DNA of 58,420 nucleotides from Gyrodactylus bullatarudis (taxonomy: Eukaryota; Platyhelminthes; Monogenea; Gyrodactylidea; Gyrodactylidae): assembly GCA_012064415.1 (NCBI GenBank), contig SSNU01000013.1:105612-164031 (forward strand). Direction: 5' to 3'. The notes beneath the pieces are model-generated. The model searched no databases, was not told the origin of the DNA, and worked only from the letters and a program-made list of their open reading frames with translations. A program made the position numbers and the translations under genes. Positions 34,335 to 45,374 of the stretch are shown here, in pieces. Position 1 is the stretch's first letter, and each line of letters starts with the position of its first letter.

Positions 34335-34808
34335 CCCTTATAAAGTCCCAGCGAATTTTTGACTCGCATTCAATCTTTTTTCTATCCTATGGTTTGTGAC
34401 TACGCTGATTACGAATCTGCAGAAGTTATTTTTTGATCCAAAAACAGACTATCTTTGTAGTTTTAGCAGATAGAGTTCAGGTGCATAGCATATTTGAATT
34501 CTAGAGGTATGATTCCTCGATAAAAGTTGTCTTACTTATTATCTATGACCCTGGGAAGTGGGTTTTCAAAAAAACCGTTTTAAGCAAAAATTAATTTTAT
34601 GAAAAAAATCAATTCTCTTTGAATTAGTATAGCACGATTTTAAGAAAATGATAGTGCCAAGATCTTTGCGTATACCAGGAGATTAATAGATTTCCTATCG
34701 AATGGGGGGGGTGAACGAAGTATTTTCTGAGGCTTGGGTGAATAATTATTATAATAATGAGTTGCTAAAACGATATGTGATAGAAATAACCCAGTGGGAC
34801 TTTAAGGG
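34335..34808. mobile_element. TTAA MITE (AAAGTCCCA family), most complete copy
   Basis: The left end reads ATAA-CCCTTATAAAGTCCCA and the right end, inverted, TTAA-CCCTTAAAGTCCCA, with the right TTAA at 34809-34812. The left TTAA is mutated to ATAA. The 474-bp body is shared with 16565-17014, 18542-18740 and 52681-53080. The ends have the TTAA-CCC form of piggyBac elements, and there is no coding sequence. Confidence 0.8.
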
Positions 34809-34814
34809 TTAATT

Positions 34815-36212
34815 ATAATTATTTTATCTTATTCATAAATGTTTTTAATGTAAATTAATTATATATCTATAACATGCAAAAATCTACATTCTCTTCCAAA
34901 AATGTTGGAGCATTTCTAAATACATTTTCAAATTTAGCTTTAATTTCTGAAAATAGTTTTGTATTCGGCTAAACATCTTTAGATGAAGATCGTTTCTCTA
35001 TTAAAAAGTAAAATATCAGCAATTGATTGTTTCAAGAGAATTATAATTTTTAACCAATTACTCTTTGATTTGTTTTCCCATAGGAGTTTTTTTATTACTT
35101 CTTTTAGACGATGTATTCGACAATTTAACACTTTATTACGTTATGATTGACTTAAACTACTGATTAATACAACTTTTAGGTTTTGAAGAACTCATATCCG
35201 ATCAATGAAATTATCCAAGCCATATCATATTTGGAAACATTTTAGATTAATTTACTAAGGCTGATATTTTATTTAAAATTTATTTTATTTTATTAAATTT
35301 AAAACTACTAACTGCATTTATGTAATTTTCTGATAGAATGAGAGTTCCAATTTATCACTATATGACGCTGTTATAATTTTTCGTTCTATTTTTCTATTAT
35401 TCAAAATTACATACATGTCTAACATATACTGTTTTCACAAAAAACTAAAAATGTTTCTCCAGAAAGTTTGGAAAAATATTATTTCTGAATTTCGGAAATG
35501 CGCCAAATTTCCTTTTTTTTCATCGTCAAATTTATCGATCTCGAAGATTTAATGCAGTTCCACTAATAATTCGAATTTGACCATGGCGGATGAAAGAAAC
35601 TCAACATCTCTAAGAAAAATTTTAAAAATTTGGATAATTGGAAAATTTAAAGGTTCCATTACCCACAATAATGATGAATTTCAGTGCTTAAAGATTATTT
35701 TTATCTCTGTGTTCTAGTGAAAATAATAACTTTTCTTACTGGTAAATCTTAGAAATTCAACGTCATTCGCCATTTAAGTTCTTTTCAAGGCCAAAAAAGA
35801 AAATGGTTTACCCAAAGATCTCCATGGTAATGGGTAATAGTGTGGGATCATTATTTATTCTTTTAAGAATAATTTGAGAAAATTCTTAGAAATATTTTTT
35901 TGAAGAGGAAATTTTGATTTATCATTTGAAGAAAAGAATATTGAAAATAAATATTTTAAAGAAAAACAAGCTAATTTTTCAAATTTTCATTGGCGCCAAT
36001 CTTTTTTTCTTCTTAAACTTCTTTTAACTTTTTTCAACTAGCAAATTATAGTCAAATGTGTTATCTATAGAGTTTTTAATGATTTGAAAATGAAAGATAA
36101 TGTATGGCACAAATCGAAGTCAAATATATTTAGGATTTAAAAGTTATTTGCAAGTTCTTGTATAGCGCTGACACTCTGTCTAAAATATAAAGGTTTTTTC
36201 GATTTTTAACAA
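34815..36212. other. No gene; degraded subfamily D fragment
   Basis: The segment 35440-35700 keeps subfamily D words (TTCATCGTCAAATTTATCGA, TCGAATTTGACCATGG). The rest is featureless AT-rich sequence. Confidence 0.45.
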
Positions 36213-36981
36213 TTAACCCTTCATGTTCCATTGTTCCACCCGTGGAACACAATACTTTCTTGAGCAATAATTTGAACTAGAAGATACTAAGAATTCTTTC
36301 TTCGCCCCTCATTAGAAAGGAAATTTATTAAGCTACGAAAATAAAGTTACTTGAAGAATGGTGATTATTTTGAAAATCTAAACCTAATTAACATGAAGAA
36401 TTTACTTTTTTACAAAAAATTTTCCGAATTCCATCCTAAAATGAGCCAATATGATGTGGAAAAAAAAACTGAAAAAATTCGTCAAAAATTAGTCAAATAT
36501 TTAAAAATTTTAAATTTTTTAGTTCTTTGGTTAGGGAGTCCTCTGTTCCAGAGTGAGTTTAATGAATGAAAAAGACATTTTTAAAAAATAAATCAACCCT
36601 ACATATTTGATAAGGAGTTTGACCTGAGAATACAGTCAAAAAGAAAATATTGTATTGAAGCATTTCAAACTTATGCGTGATTCAATCTTGTTTTCATCGA
36701 ATTAAGCTTCGAAAGGGAGAATAGAAACTCAGTGGGTTACCAGAATACTGTAGGATTCTGTATTTCTCCACAAATCAATCAAGAATAATTAATTTTGTGA
36801 ATATTCAGAGTTTTCATTCATCAAAAAAAATGATTTGGATGTTGGAGTATCGTTTGGTGTTTCTTATTTTCTAATGAAACCAGAAGCAATTAAACTTCGC
36901 GTTCATGCTAGTTGATAAAATATAATCTTGAATGAAAATCAATGACTGAAATATTTGATCGGTTTTAAGCAGTAACAATAA

Positions 36982-37297
36982 TGGGTTAATTCCAAAAATC
37001 CCCAAAGGAAATTTTTTTCCAATAATCACCCCAAATATTACCCCAGATTATTTTGTATTCATATGGGGCATACATTATAAAAATAACTTCTAACTTTTTA
37101 GCCACGACATACAGATGTTAATGGTATACTCATTTATTTTTGCAAACTATAAAGGCATTGGAGTTGAGTGAAGTTAACAACTCTTCTTATTTCTTAATTT
37201 TGAATTGAGAATAATCGATTCGAGGTAAAGAGTTGAAATTTTCATTGGGGTGATTATTGGAAAAAAATTTTCTTGAGTGATTTTTGGAATTAACCCA
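36982..37297. mobile_element. MITE with ~50-bp TIRs
   Basis: Begins TGGGTTAATTCCAAAAATCC and ends with the inverse (GATTTTTGGAATTAACCCA). The inverted repeats extend about 52 bp, to CAATAATCACCCCA. Flanks ACAATAA (36975-36981) and ACAATAG (37298-37304) look like a 6-7-bp target duplication with one change. It is non-coding and I cannot assign a superfamily. Confidence 0.75.
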
Positions 37298-37424
37298 ACA
37301 ATAGTTCTATGTAGTTAATTAAGTTTTATTCACATATTAAACTTTTAAAAATATAAAATTTCGGTTATCTCAAAAGCATTTAGAGCTACTGAGAATAGAA
37401 AGATGTTAAACTCTTTTCTATTAA

Positions 37425-37850
37425 ACATTAAATAATCTGAATATTGGACTTGGACGAAATTTTGCAAGATTACTTAAATCGCCCATCGATATGAAAAAAA
37501 CTAATCTTCAAGTATTTTAATATAATCCCACCAAATTTCGCTTCAAAATACCTTTTCATGATTCTGGAATAAGATTGTGAATAAGTTTTTGACTTATCAA
37601 AATTGTAATATTCATGAAAAATAAGAGAAATTTCGTTCTGAACTATAAATATAAAAAAATAAAAAAACGTTCTAAATATGAAAATTTTTTCCTAATTTTG
37701 TTTATCTTATTCCAGAACCATGGAAAGGTATTTTGAAGCGAAATTTGGTGGGATTATATTTAAATACTTGAAGATTAGTTTTTTTCATATCGATGGGCGA
37801 TATAAGTAATTTTGCGAAATTTCGTCTAAGTCTACTGAATATACTCAAGA
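37425..37850. mobile_element. Palindromic element, subfamily E
   Basis: Inverted arms of about 150 bp: TCGCCCATCGATATGAAAAA and CCCACCAAATTTCGCTTCAA on the left have exact complements on the right (37735-37805). The ends are not sharply defined. Fragments of the same family lie at 23570-23720 and 41130-41235. Confidence 0.65.
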
Positions 37851-38759
37851 ATATAACAATTTTAACTGAAAAAATTTTATGTGAAAAGATTTAGAAAATT
37901 TGGTTTTGCAATTTATAAATTCGAATTAGAAGATAAACTTTAACCGATAAACCGTTTCGGCACTGAGACTGTTTCAGAATTTACATAAAACCAAAAATTT
38001 ATCTTCAAAATATTATATTATCAGGGCAAAAACTTTTCATTTTTCTATTCATTTTTATTAGCGCTTTATGGATCAACTTCTTTTTCATCAAAATAATTAC
38101 CCTTATCCCGGATCTGAATTCTTATAAAAGTAATAGAGGTTAAAATTGGCATGTTTTGGCTATCTTTCATGAGAGATATTGAGGTGGACAATTTTTTTTT
38201 CGATTTGACTACAGATTTGACCTAAAGTTCTGAAGCAGTTAAATGGAGATATACAAAACCAGCATTAAAACAAAGAATTCCAAATTGGGCCGTGGAGGTA
38301 GAGAGGAATCAACTGTTTTCAAGAAAAAGTTAAACTTTCAAATTTTACATCATTCCCCTCATAATAATTCAATGAATAGAAATTTTTCGATTTCCCACAA
38401 TAATGACGAATTTCTGTGAATATCTGCAGCCGAATTCGAATTCTTTGTCAAATGCTGATCTCGAATATCTCCATTTAACTACTTCAAATCTTTGAAATCA
38501 ATGAAAATTTATGGTTCGAAAGTTGAAAAAGTGGAAATTTGGTGCATTTTCGAAATTCTAAAAACGGCCTAATCTGGTCAGATTGAATTTTTTCAAATTT
38601 CCACAACTTATTGGCTTATTTCATTATTTTTGTAGCTCATTAAATTTCCTTTCTAATGAGGGGTGAACAGAGTTTATTGAAAATCTTTTGCTCGAGATTT
38701 TTTTGTGCTCCACTGGGGAAATAATGGCAGATAGAAGGTTAATTAACTATTTTTATATA

Positions 38760-41700
38760 ACAGAAATAATACAGTAACACAATTCCCTAGAATTTCGTAA
38801 TTCTAAATCAAAAGATTCAAGTCAGTTCTGCAAATTAACTTTTCTCTCTGGCTTAAAAAATCCTCCAATTCAGTATTCTGATTACACCTGATTTATTTTA
38901 TACACATTCAGACTATTCTTTTTATTATTACATTCATTTCAAAAGATTATGCCCCCGGTGAAATAAAATGCAAACCAATATTCTAATGAATTCTCTCAAT
39001 CTGATGCATTGCATATTCATACATACACACTGGATCATTAACTTTTTTTGTAATTGCATATTCATATTTTTCAATCATCTCCATAATAAGATGTACACGT
39101 AGCGAACGTCATAATATATATATATAATGAATAAACCAAGGTAAGAGAGAGAGAGAGAATTATGAGAATAGATGATGGGAATAAGTATTGATTTCAGTTC
39201 AAAAGGAAAATGTTTACTCATTCAATAAAGGAATTGTCAAAAGAGTATATATATATCCTGATTTACACTCGTTATTCATAAAAAAAATAAAATTTATTAT
39301 TATTATTATCATTAATGTGGACATGAGTATGAGAGATAAGTATCGTTTTGTTAAAGATCTAAATAGGAGTGAGTTGATTTATTGTTATCGAATTCAGAGA
39401 TTAACAGTTATAAACTAAGAAAGTATCCTTAAATATATTTTTCCCTAATGACAGTTTTTCAGCATACATTTTTCCCCTTGAAATTCATTAGATCAGTTTT
39501 TTGGTTTTTTCAGAAAGCCAAATTCATTATTCCAAATCAAGGGAATTATTCAATTCGAGGGATAAGGATTAATACATTGTCAGGGTTTCAAAGAGCAAGA
39601 TTAAAGTCATATCAATTGATTATAATGAGCACTAGGTTAGGGTGAAATTTTTAACCTCATATTAGGACCAACTTTTCTGAAAGAACTATCAGTTTTAAGC
39701 ATGTGTCGAAAATGATTCTCCATTATGTCACTCGGTTTTAAAATTCCAAATGAATTTTACTACGCAATCGTTAAAAACCGGAATATTTAGGCCATTTAGT
39801 GAGTTTCTTCATTTTTTATCTTCAAAAATAGTAATCATATCATCAAGAGAGGGCCTTCATCGTTAATTTAGTTATTTGATCATATCCGTGGGATATTGTA
39901 GGAAAAATGAGCAATGACATAATGCAGAATGACTTTCACGCTTTAAAAATATGCAAAACATGATCTGAGTACTAAATTTTATCAGAAAAGTAAGTCCTCT
40001 CGTGAGTAGTTTGGAGAAAAAAAATTCAACTTAGCCTAATGCGCCCCATTTCAATTTCAGAGGAGGTGAAAATTTTCATTCAATTTGTTTTGTAGGAAAG
40101 AGAATCGGAAATTCGCCTTTGATTCAGGAATTCAATCGTAGAAATTTTAAAATTGCTTAGTCCTACAAGTTATTCAAGAGTGTAAGAGATAATTATCAAC
40201 AACTTGAATTCGGTTCATGATCATTTCCTAATTAATCATGTCTCGATCAAACATTGAGGTTAAGACATTATGAACACCATTAGAATCCTCTCAAGGAACT
40301 GACCAGAGTTTAAAATCGTAAATTTTAAAAATCTACCTCGCGTGGCTAGATTCAAATTTCTAAAATCGATAATATTATTTCTTTTTATTCATGGAGCTTA
40401 AGTGATAGCTTCACGATAACAAATTATTTTGGTAAAAACCCTCTCAGCTTATGAGATTTACTGATTTATGAACTACGATCAGATACTTCATAAATCATAA
40501 AACAAAATTTAGTTTACTAGCTTCTTCTTGTAGTATAGAATATATAAATTGAATATAAAATAATTACTCCGTTTTCGATTATTTTCAAATTAGAAAAGAA
40601 AAAGACCAAAGTTATGGAGTGGAATAAAAACTCAAAGTGAGCTTTTTGATCAAATAGAATTCAGTCTTCAAAGTGATTCAAAAGAAATTTATATCAAAGA
40701 TCTGAAAAGATAGATAAGAATATATCTTTATTTCAAAGTTTCCTAGATGATTCCTGACCAAACTATCTATTCATCTGAGACATGCTTTTCTACTGGTTCG
40801 AAGAATGTAGATTATTTTGAAAATAGCAGATTTTGTTTAGAGCCTCAAATTTTGTTTCTCAAGCTCATTAATGAAAAATTAAAATTACTGAATTTTGAGA
40901 GATTTAACGATCAAAGAATGGGTCATATTTTATCGATAGCTCCTCAACTGAAAATGATTGCTCTAAACCAATTTCAAGACATGAAAAAAAAATTTCTGCA
41001 ATCATAACGGTTATATTTATTTATAAGCAGTTAACTATTTAGCTAAGATCGTTGAATTTCATTTTTAATAAGTCTCAAAATTATCTTATAAGATTTGTAT
41101 TCGGTTTTCATTTATCAAGAAAACAAAACAGTAAAAAACGTTTTATTATTTGATAATTTTGTTTATCTTATTATAAAAAGATATTTTGGAGCGAAATTCG
41201 GTTTAATTAATTTTATCATATCATAATTGAGAAAATTTAAGTCACAATGAGAGAAACTTTCTATTAGTAGAATAAAATTCTCATGACTCAAGTATGTTAA
41301 AAGAGAGATTCCGTTTGATCTGAAGCATCTGTACAATTTCATACAATTTCTTTAAAGATTCTCCTTGGACAAGCAATCGAGATATTAATCAGGGAAAAAT
41401 AAAGCATTTCTTCACTCTTTTATATAACCAAATTGAAGGAGAAATCGTACTACCCCCTTAAATATCAACTTTTCTCCCATATGCACCAGAAGCACAAAAT
41501 AACTTTTTCTATTTTTTTTCTCAGACACATATTCCCAAACATTGTATTCTGGTTGACCATGTTTAGCTAGATTATTGAAAATATATACATATAACATTTT
41601 ATGGATAGGGAAAGATGTCACAATTTGAAATAAAGAGATGGTTTCTATTGATACGGCGTTGGACGTAAAAGGACTTTTTTATCTATAAAAAATACATATT

Positions 41701-42500
41701 TCATTAATTTGGAAAATATTCTACGTATTTCATTCATCTTATTTTATTTTATTACAGAGTAGTTTTCAGAATTCTCGAGTAAATAATAACGCTGCATTAT
41801 CTAATGATTCTTTTCCAGACATTGATAGAATTTTTCAAAAAACTAAAATCTTGGTTAATTTTAATAAAAAATCATTGTTTCCATTGTGACCAGAACATGA
41901 ATAGGTTTTGGACCACAAGTTTTATACGTCATTCGAATTCTCTTGAAGAGTCTCGAATCTCTAATAGGTAGGTTGTAACTTTTAATGAAATCGACAATCA
42001 ATGTGATAAAAACTATTTTTCAATCTTTTCATCAAAAATTTCAGAAAATAATGATTGAAGATGATATAAAAGATTTTGAAAACTTTTTTCATTTGAGTAT
42101 TGAGTAAATATTGAATATTTCGTCAAAAAAACTAAACGTTTTGAGTGAATATTGGAAAACAACTCTGTCTCATGTAATAGAGATTTGTATCAACTTAACA
42201 AGAACTTGAAGATTGAATTTGTTTGAAGAAATCTGTGAGATCTCTCAACGTTTCCTGATTTCTAATTCAAGAGTACTCTTTGGGCAAATAGAAATTTATC
42301 AAGCACAGTTATTTAGCTCATAGAATAATAGGCTAGCCAATTCTCACCTATTTGAGCTATGAGCAAGAGCCAAAAGTAGAGAAATGATTTGCGGAAAATA
42401 AGTAAAGCTAGTTAATAACGGAAGAAATGAAGATGAGTTAACGATAGTTATCTGTTCAGTCGGGCAGTATGCTTTTTAGAAATTTTCAAAAATAATTCTC
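38760..42500. other. No recognisable gene; microsatellites and one repeat fragment
   Basis: Simple repeats: (TA)n at 39112-39127 and (GA)n at 39144-39158. A subfamily E fragment is at 41130-41235, and a solo palindromic terminus (TA-AAGCTAGTTAATAA) is near 42405. Frames at 39188-39418, 39448-39645 and 40747-41007 (65-86 residues) match nothing I recognise. Confidence 0.5.
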
Positions 42501-42639
42501 ATTGGACCCAGCTCCAGTTGGTCAACAGAAATCTTGTTAAAGTCGTACATTTTGGAGACTTATATTTGTTTTCAATAATTTCCTACATGTTGAATCATAT
42601 TGGGATCAATGAGCAAATTGAAAAAATCTTCAGGATCGA

Positions 42640-42800
42640 TATTATTGATTCAAAATTACTCTTCAATTACCATGGCCTATCTGAGCTTTTTTGCTATTTA
42701 TTGAAGAGTTTTGGTGTTTTTTTAGCTCACATTATATTCAAATTTTCAACTTTTACTATACTTCTTTCGAAATTTGTGAAATATTATTTTCAATAAAGTT
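42640..42800 (+). repeat. Direct repeat, copy 1 (partner at 55215-55385)
   Basis: Shares TGCTATTTATTGAAGAGTTT, AGCTCACATTATA and TTTTCAACTTTTACTATAC with 55215-55385. The second copy directly follows a Penelope-like RT fragment, so this may be Penelope-like sequence too. The overlapping open frames are consequences of the repeat. Confidence 0.5.
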
Positions 42801-42929
42801 TTATCATTATTTACTGATGAACCATAAAGCTATGTACAATGTAGATTTAGTGAATAAATATCTTTTCATATGTATCTACAAAAATGATTTTAAGCGTATT
42901 TTCGGACGTTTTTGATAAATTACGTGAAT

Positions 42930-45370
42930 CATATCATCACCAAAACCAGTAATCAGAAAATAGAAGAATTCCTCACAGCCCCAAGAGTATGAACACTTTC
43001 AGCTACCATTGGGTCAAGAACTCCTTATTAATAAATACTATTGGCTAGACCTAAATGTTTTCAAGATTATTTTAGGCATAAATATATATCTGTTTTGGTG
43101 TTTGGTCTGAAGAAAACCAAAGAATATAAGGCTTTATTCACCAAGCTTGACTTCAGGTCAGCAAACCAAAATTTATTGAAATATCGAAAATAAATGATTC
43201 AAACAACTTTTATACAGTCAGTTGCGAAACTCATTGGCCACTCCAGTCCGAAGAAACTGAGGCGTAATATACCGTGAAAAATTTACAAAAACATCAAAAT
43301 TTTACAAAAAATTCATTGGTGCATTAGTTTTCCGTTTAAATTGTGTTTTCAAGAGTAAAATTAATGAGTGTGAGAAATTGAGTTTCCAAAGCTTTATTGT
43401 GAGGTTCAGAGAGGTGTTAGAGAGTTTGAAAGTATCAACTAATACAAAAGAGAAGGTCCTTTTTCATAAGAGCTGTCCTTTTACAGTGTATAGGGATTAA
43501 CAATCACTTGAATTAAAAATGAAAAATTGTCCGTTGATTTTTTATCTAAAATCAACTTACTTGGTTTCAATCCCAAATGGGAAATAAATATTTAAAATTT
43601 CAAAAATGGCATTTTCGCAGCTCCAATAATCACTAATGTCCGATCATACATGTTTAATTAAACCTACATTAAGTAATCTTTGGAATAAATTTTAGAAAAT
43701 CTCTAATAACTAAGAAAATATAAGTGTTAGATATCTAGGTCATTGTCGCATCGTTTTTGATAGTGATTAAAATTCATGAGAAAAGTTCTTTATTCCTAAA
43801 AAGTGAATATTTTTATCATAATTATTCCCAGTGCATACAAACTACAGCAAAAAAAATTTTCTGGATAATTAACGGAAGTAAAAGCATGAAGAGTATGCAG
43901 AATTTCATCAGTGTATTATAACCATAGGAAGGCCTTACTTTTGGACAAAATCAGAGGACAAAAAAAATCCATTATTTTCAATTCAATACAAAAAATTTTA
44001 ATCAAATTCTTAATCTAAATAGATAACAGAGTTTTTCTTGAGAGAGTTCTCAAATACGTCATAGTACTTACGATATAGTACTTATATCTATTTGTTATTT
44101 CGGGTAGAGTCCATAGATATCCGTGCTAAATATTACGTTCCACAGTCAAATATTCGCATTTTATTCTCTAAACCTTTTAGGTAAATTTAGAATCCAACCC
44201 AAATATTCTTGTCACGATCTTACAGTTTAACTCTGAATCATTCGTAGAACAAATGTTTTGAGTTAGAAATTATTGTTTCCTTCAGATTATAAGAATTTTA
44301 TTTAAATTGTCATAGAGATTGGAATAGTTCATTATAGAAAAGAATTAACGATCGAAATCATCACCAAGAGAAGATGATTATAGAATTTGGAATTCATTGA
44401 AGCATGTAGTACCGAGGAAATATGTTTGATAGTTTTTTTGAAAAAATTACAAGAATGGATTTGTTCATTCTAGCGAATCAAATATAGGTGAGGACGACAA
44501 ATAATTTGGATTACCTTTGGACTCAAATGTTCACTGTATTTGAATTTTGAATATCAGTGAATTCATTGAATTTCGAATCTTAGATATGGTGTACTGACGT
44601 GTACCGTGAGTTGAATATTATTTGACTCTCTTATGGAATTGATAAATGCTTATTCGAATTCTAACATTTTGGTCTAAGAATATTAGGTAGAATTTAGAAT
44701 CTAAATTTTAGATTCATATGGATATAGCAATAAGTTATTAGTAGGGCCTCAAGTTTCAGAACGCTAAAATCATTTTTTAAGACCTTATGATACACTTCTC
44801 CACCAGTTTTGGTGCTCGAGAAAGCACACACCCTGTTTTTGACTGTTGAAACTGTTTTTTCTGATTATAATCATACTTTGAAGTAGGACAAGTATTTTGA
44901 AAAATTATCTTTTGGGAATTCGTCATCTTGACTTGTGTATTTTTGATAATTACACTCTTTAATTACTAATTACACTAAAGTCACACAAACTACAAACTGT
45001 ATGTTAACGTACACTGAGTAATTACAGGTTTAACTCTCCACGACCAAAACAAAAATCAATAAAGACATAAAGAAGATAAATCAATAAAATCATAAATTAA
45101 GACCTATCAAATTTCACAGATAAAAGTTGAACTACTTAAAAGTAAAACTAATATTTGATTTTTTTAAATATTAAAATATAACTTAAAATTATAGTAAAAT
45201 ACATCCACTTTACAGCCCTTCCGAATGCAATGATTCATTTTGACAGGTAATTACTCTCGGTCTTATCATGTTGTATTCAATTTAATGTGGAAAACCGAAA
45301 AAATTTGAATATCAATATGGAGAGAAAGATTCTGATTGGTCAATATCATATACACAAGCTAATACATGTA
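42930..45370. other. No recognisable gene
   Basis: AT-rich sequence. A possible isolated terminus TA-CAGTCAGTTGCGAAACTC is near 43213, with no partner found. The second copy of the CCAGTTTTGGTG word is at 44803-44834. Confidence 0.5.
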
Positions 45371-45374
45371 TATA

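Larger units (their letters stand above)
36217..38738. mobile_element. TTAA element with ~120-bp TIRs, filled by nested insertions
   Basis: Left TTAA (36213-36216) is followed by CCCTTCATGTTCCATTGTTC. The right end, inverted, is TTAA-CCTTCTATCTGCC with TTAA at 38739-38742. The inner parts of the two ends match as inverted repeats over about 120 bp (CCTCATTAGAAAGGAAATTT on the left, its complement at 38640-38670). Inside lie both arms of a subfamily D palindrome (from about 36379, and 38190-38630), split by a MITE (36982-37297) and a subfamily E palindrome (37425-37850). This gives a three-level nesting order. Confidence 0.6.

Noticed and set aside
42518..42915. Overlapping 92- and 74-residue frames, and 55168-55386
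   Set aside because: Both fall in the same repeated sequence in different frames with different translations, so the repeat is not conserved as a protein.
43213..43235. TA-CAGTCAGTTGCGAAACTC as a Tigger-type end
   Set aside because: No inverted partner was found within several kb.
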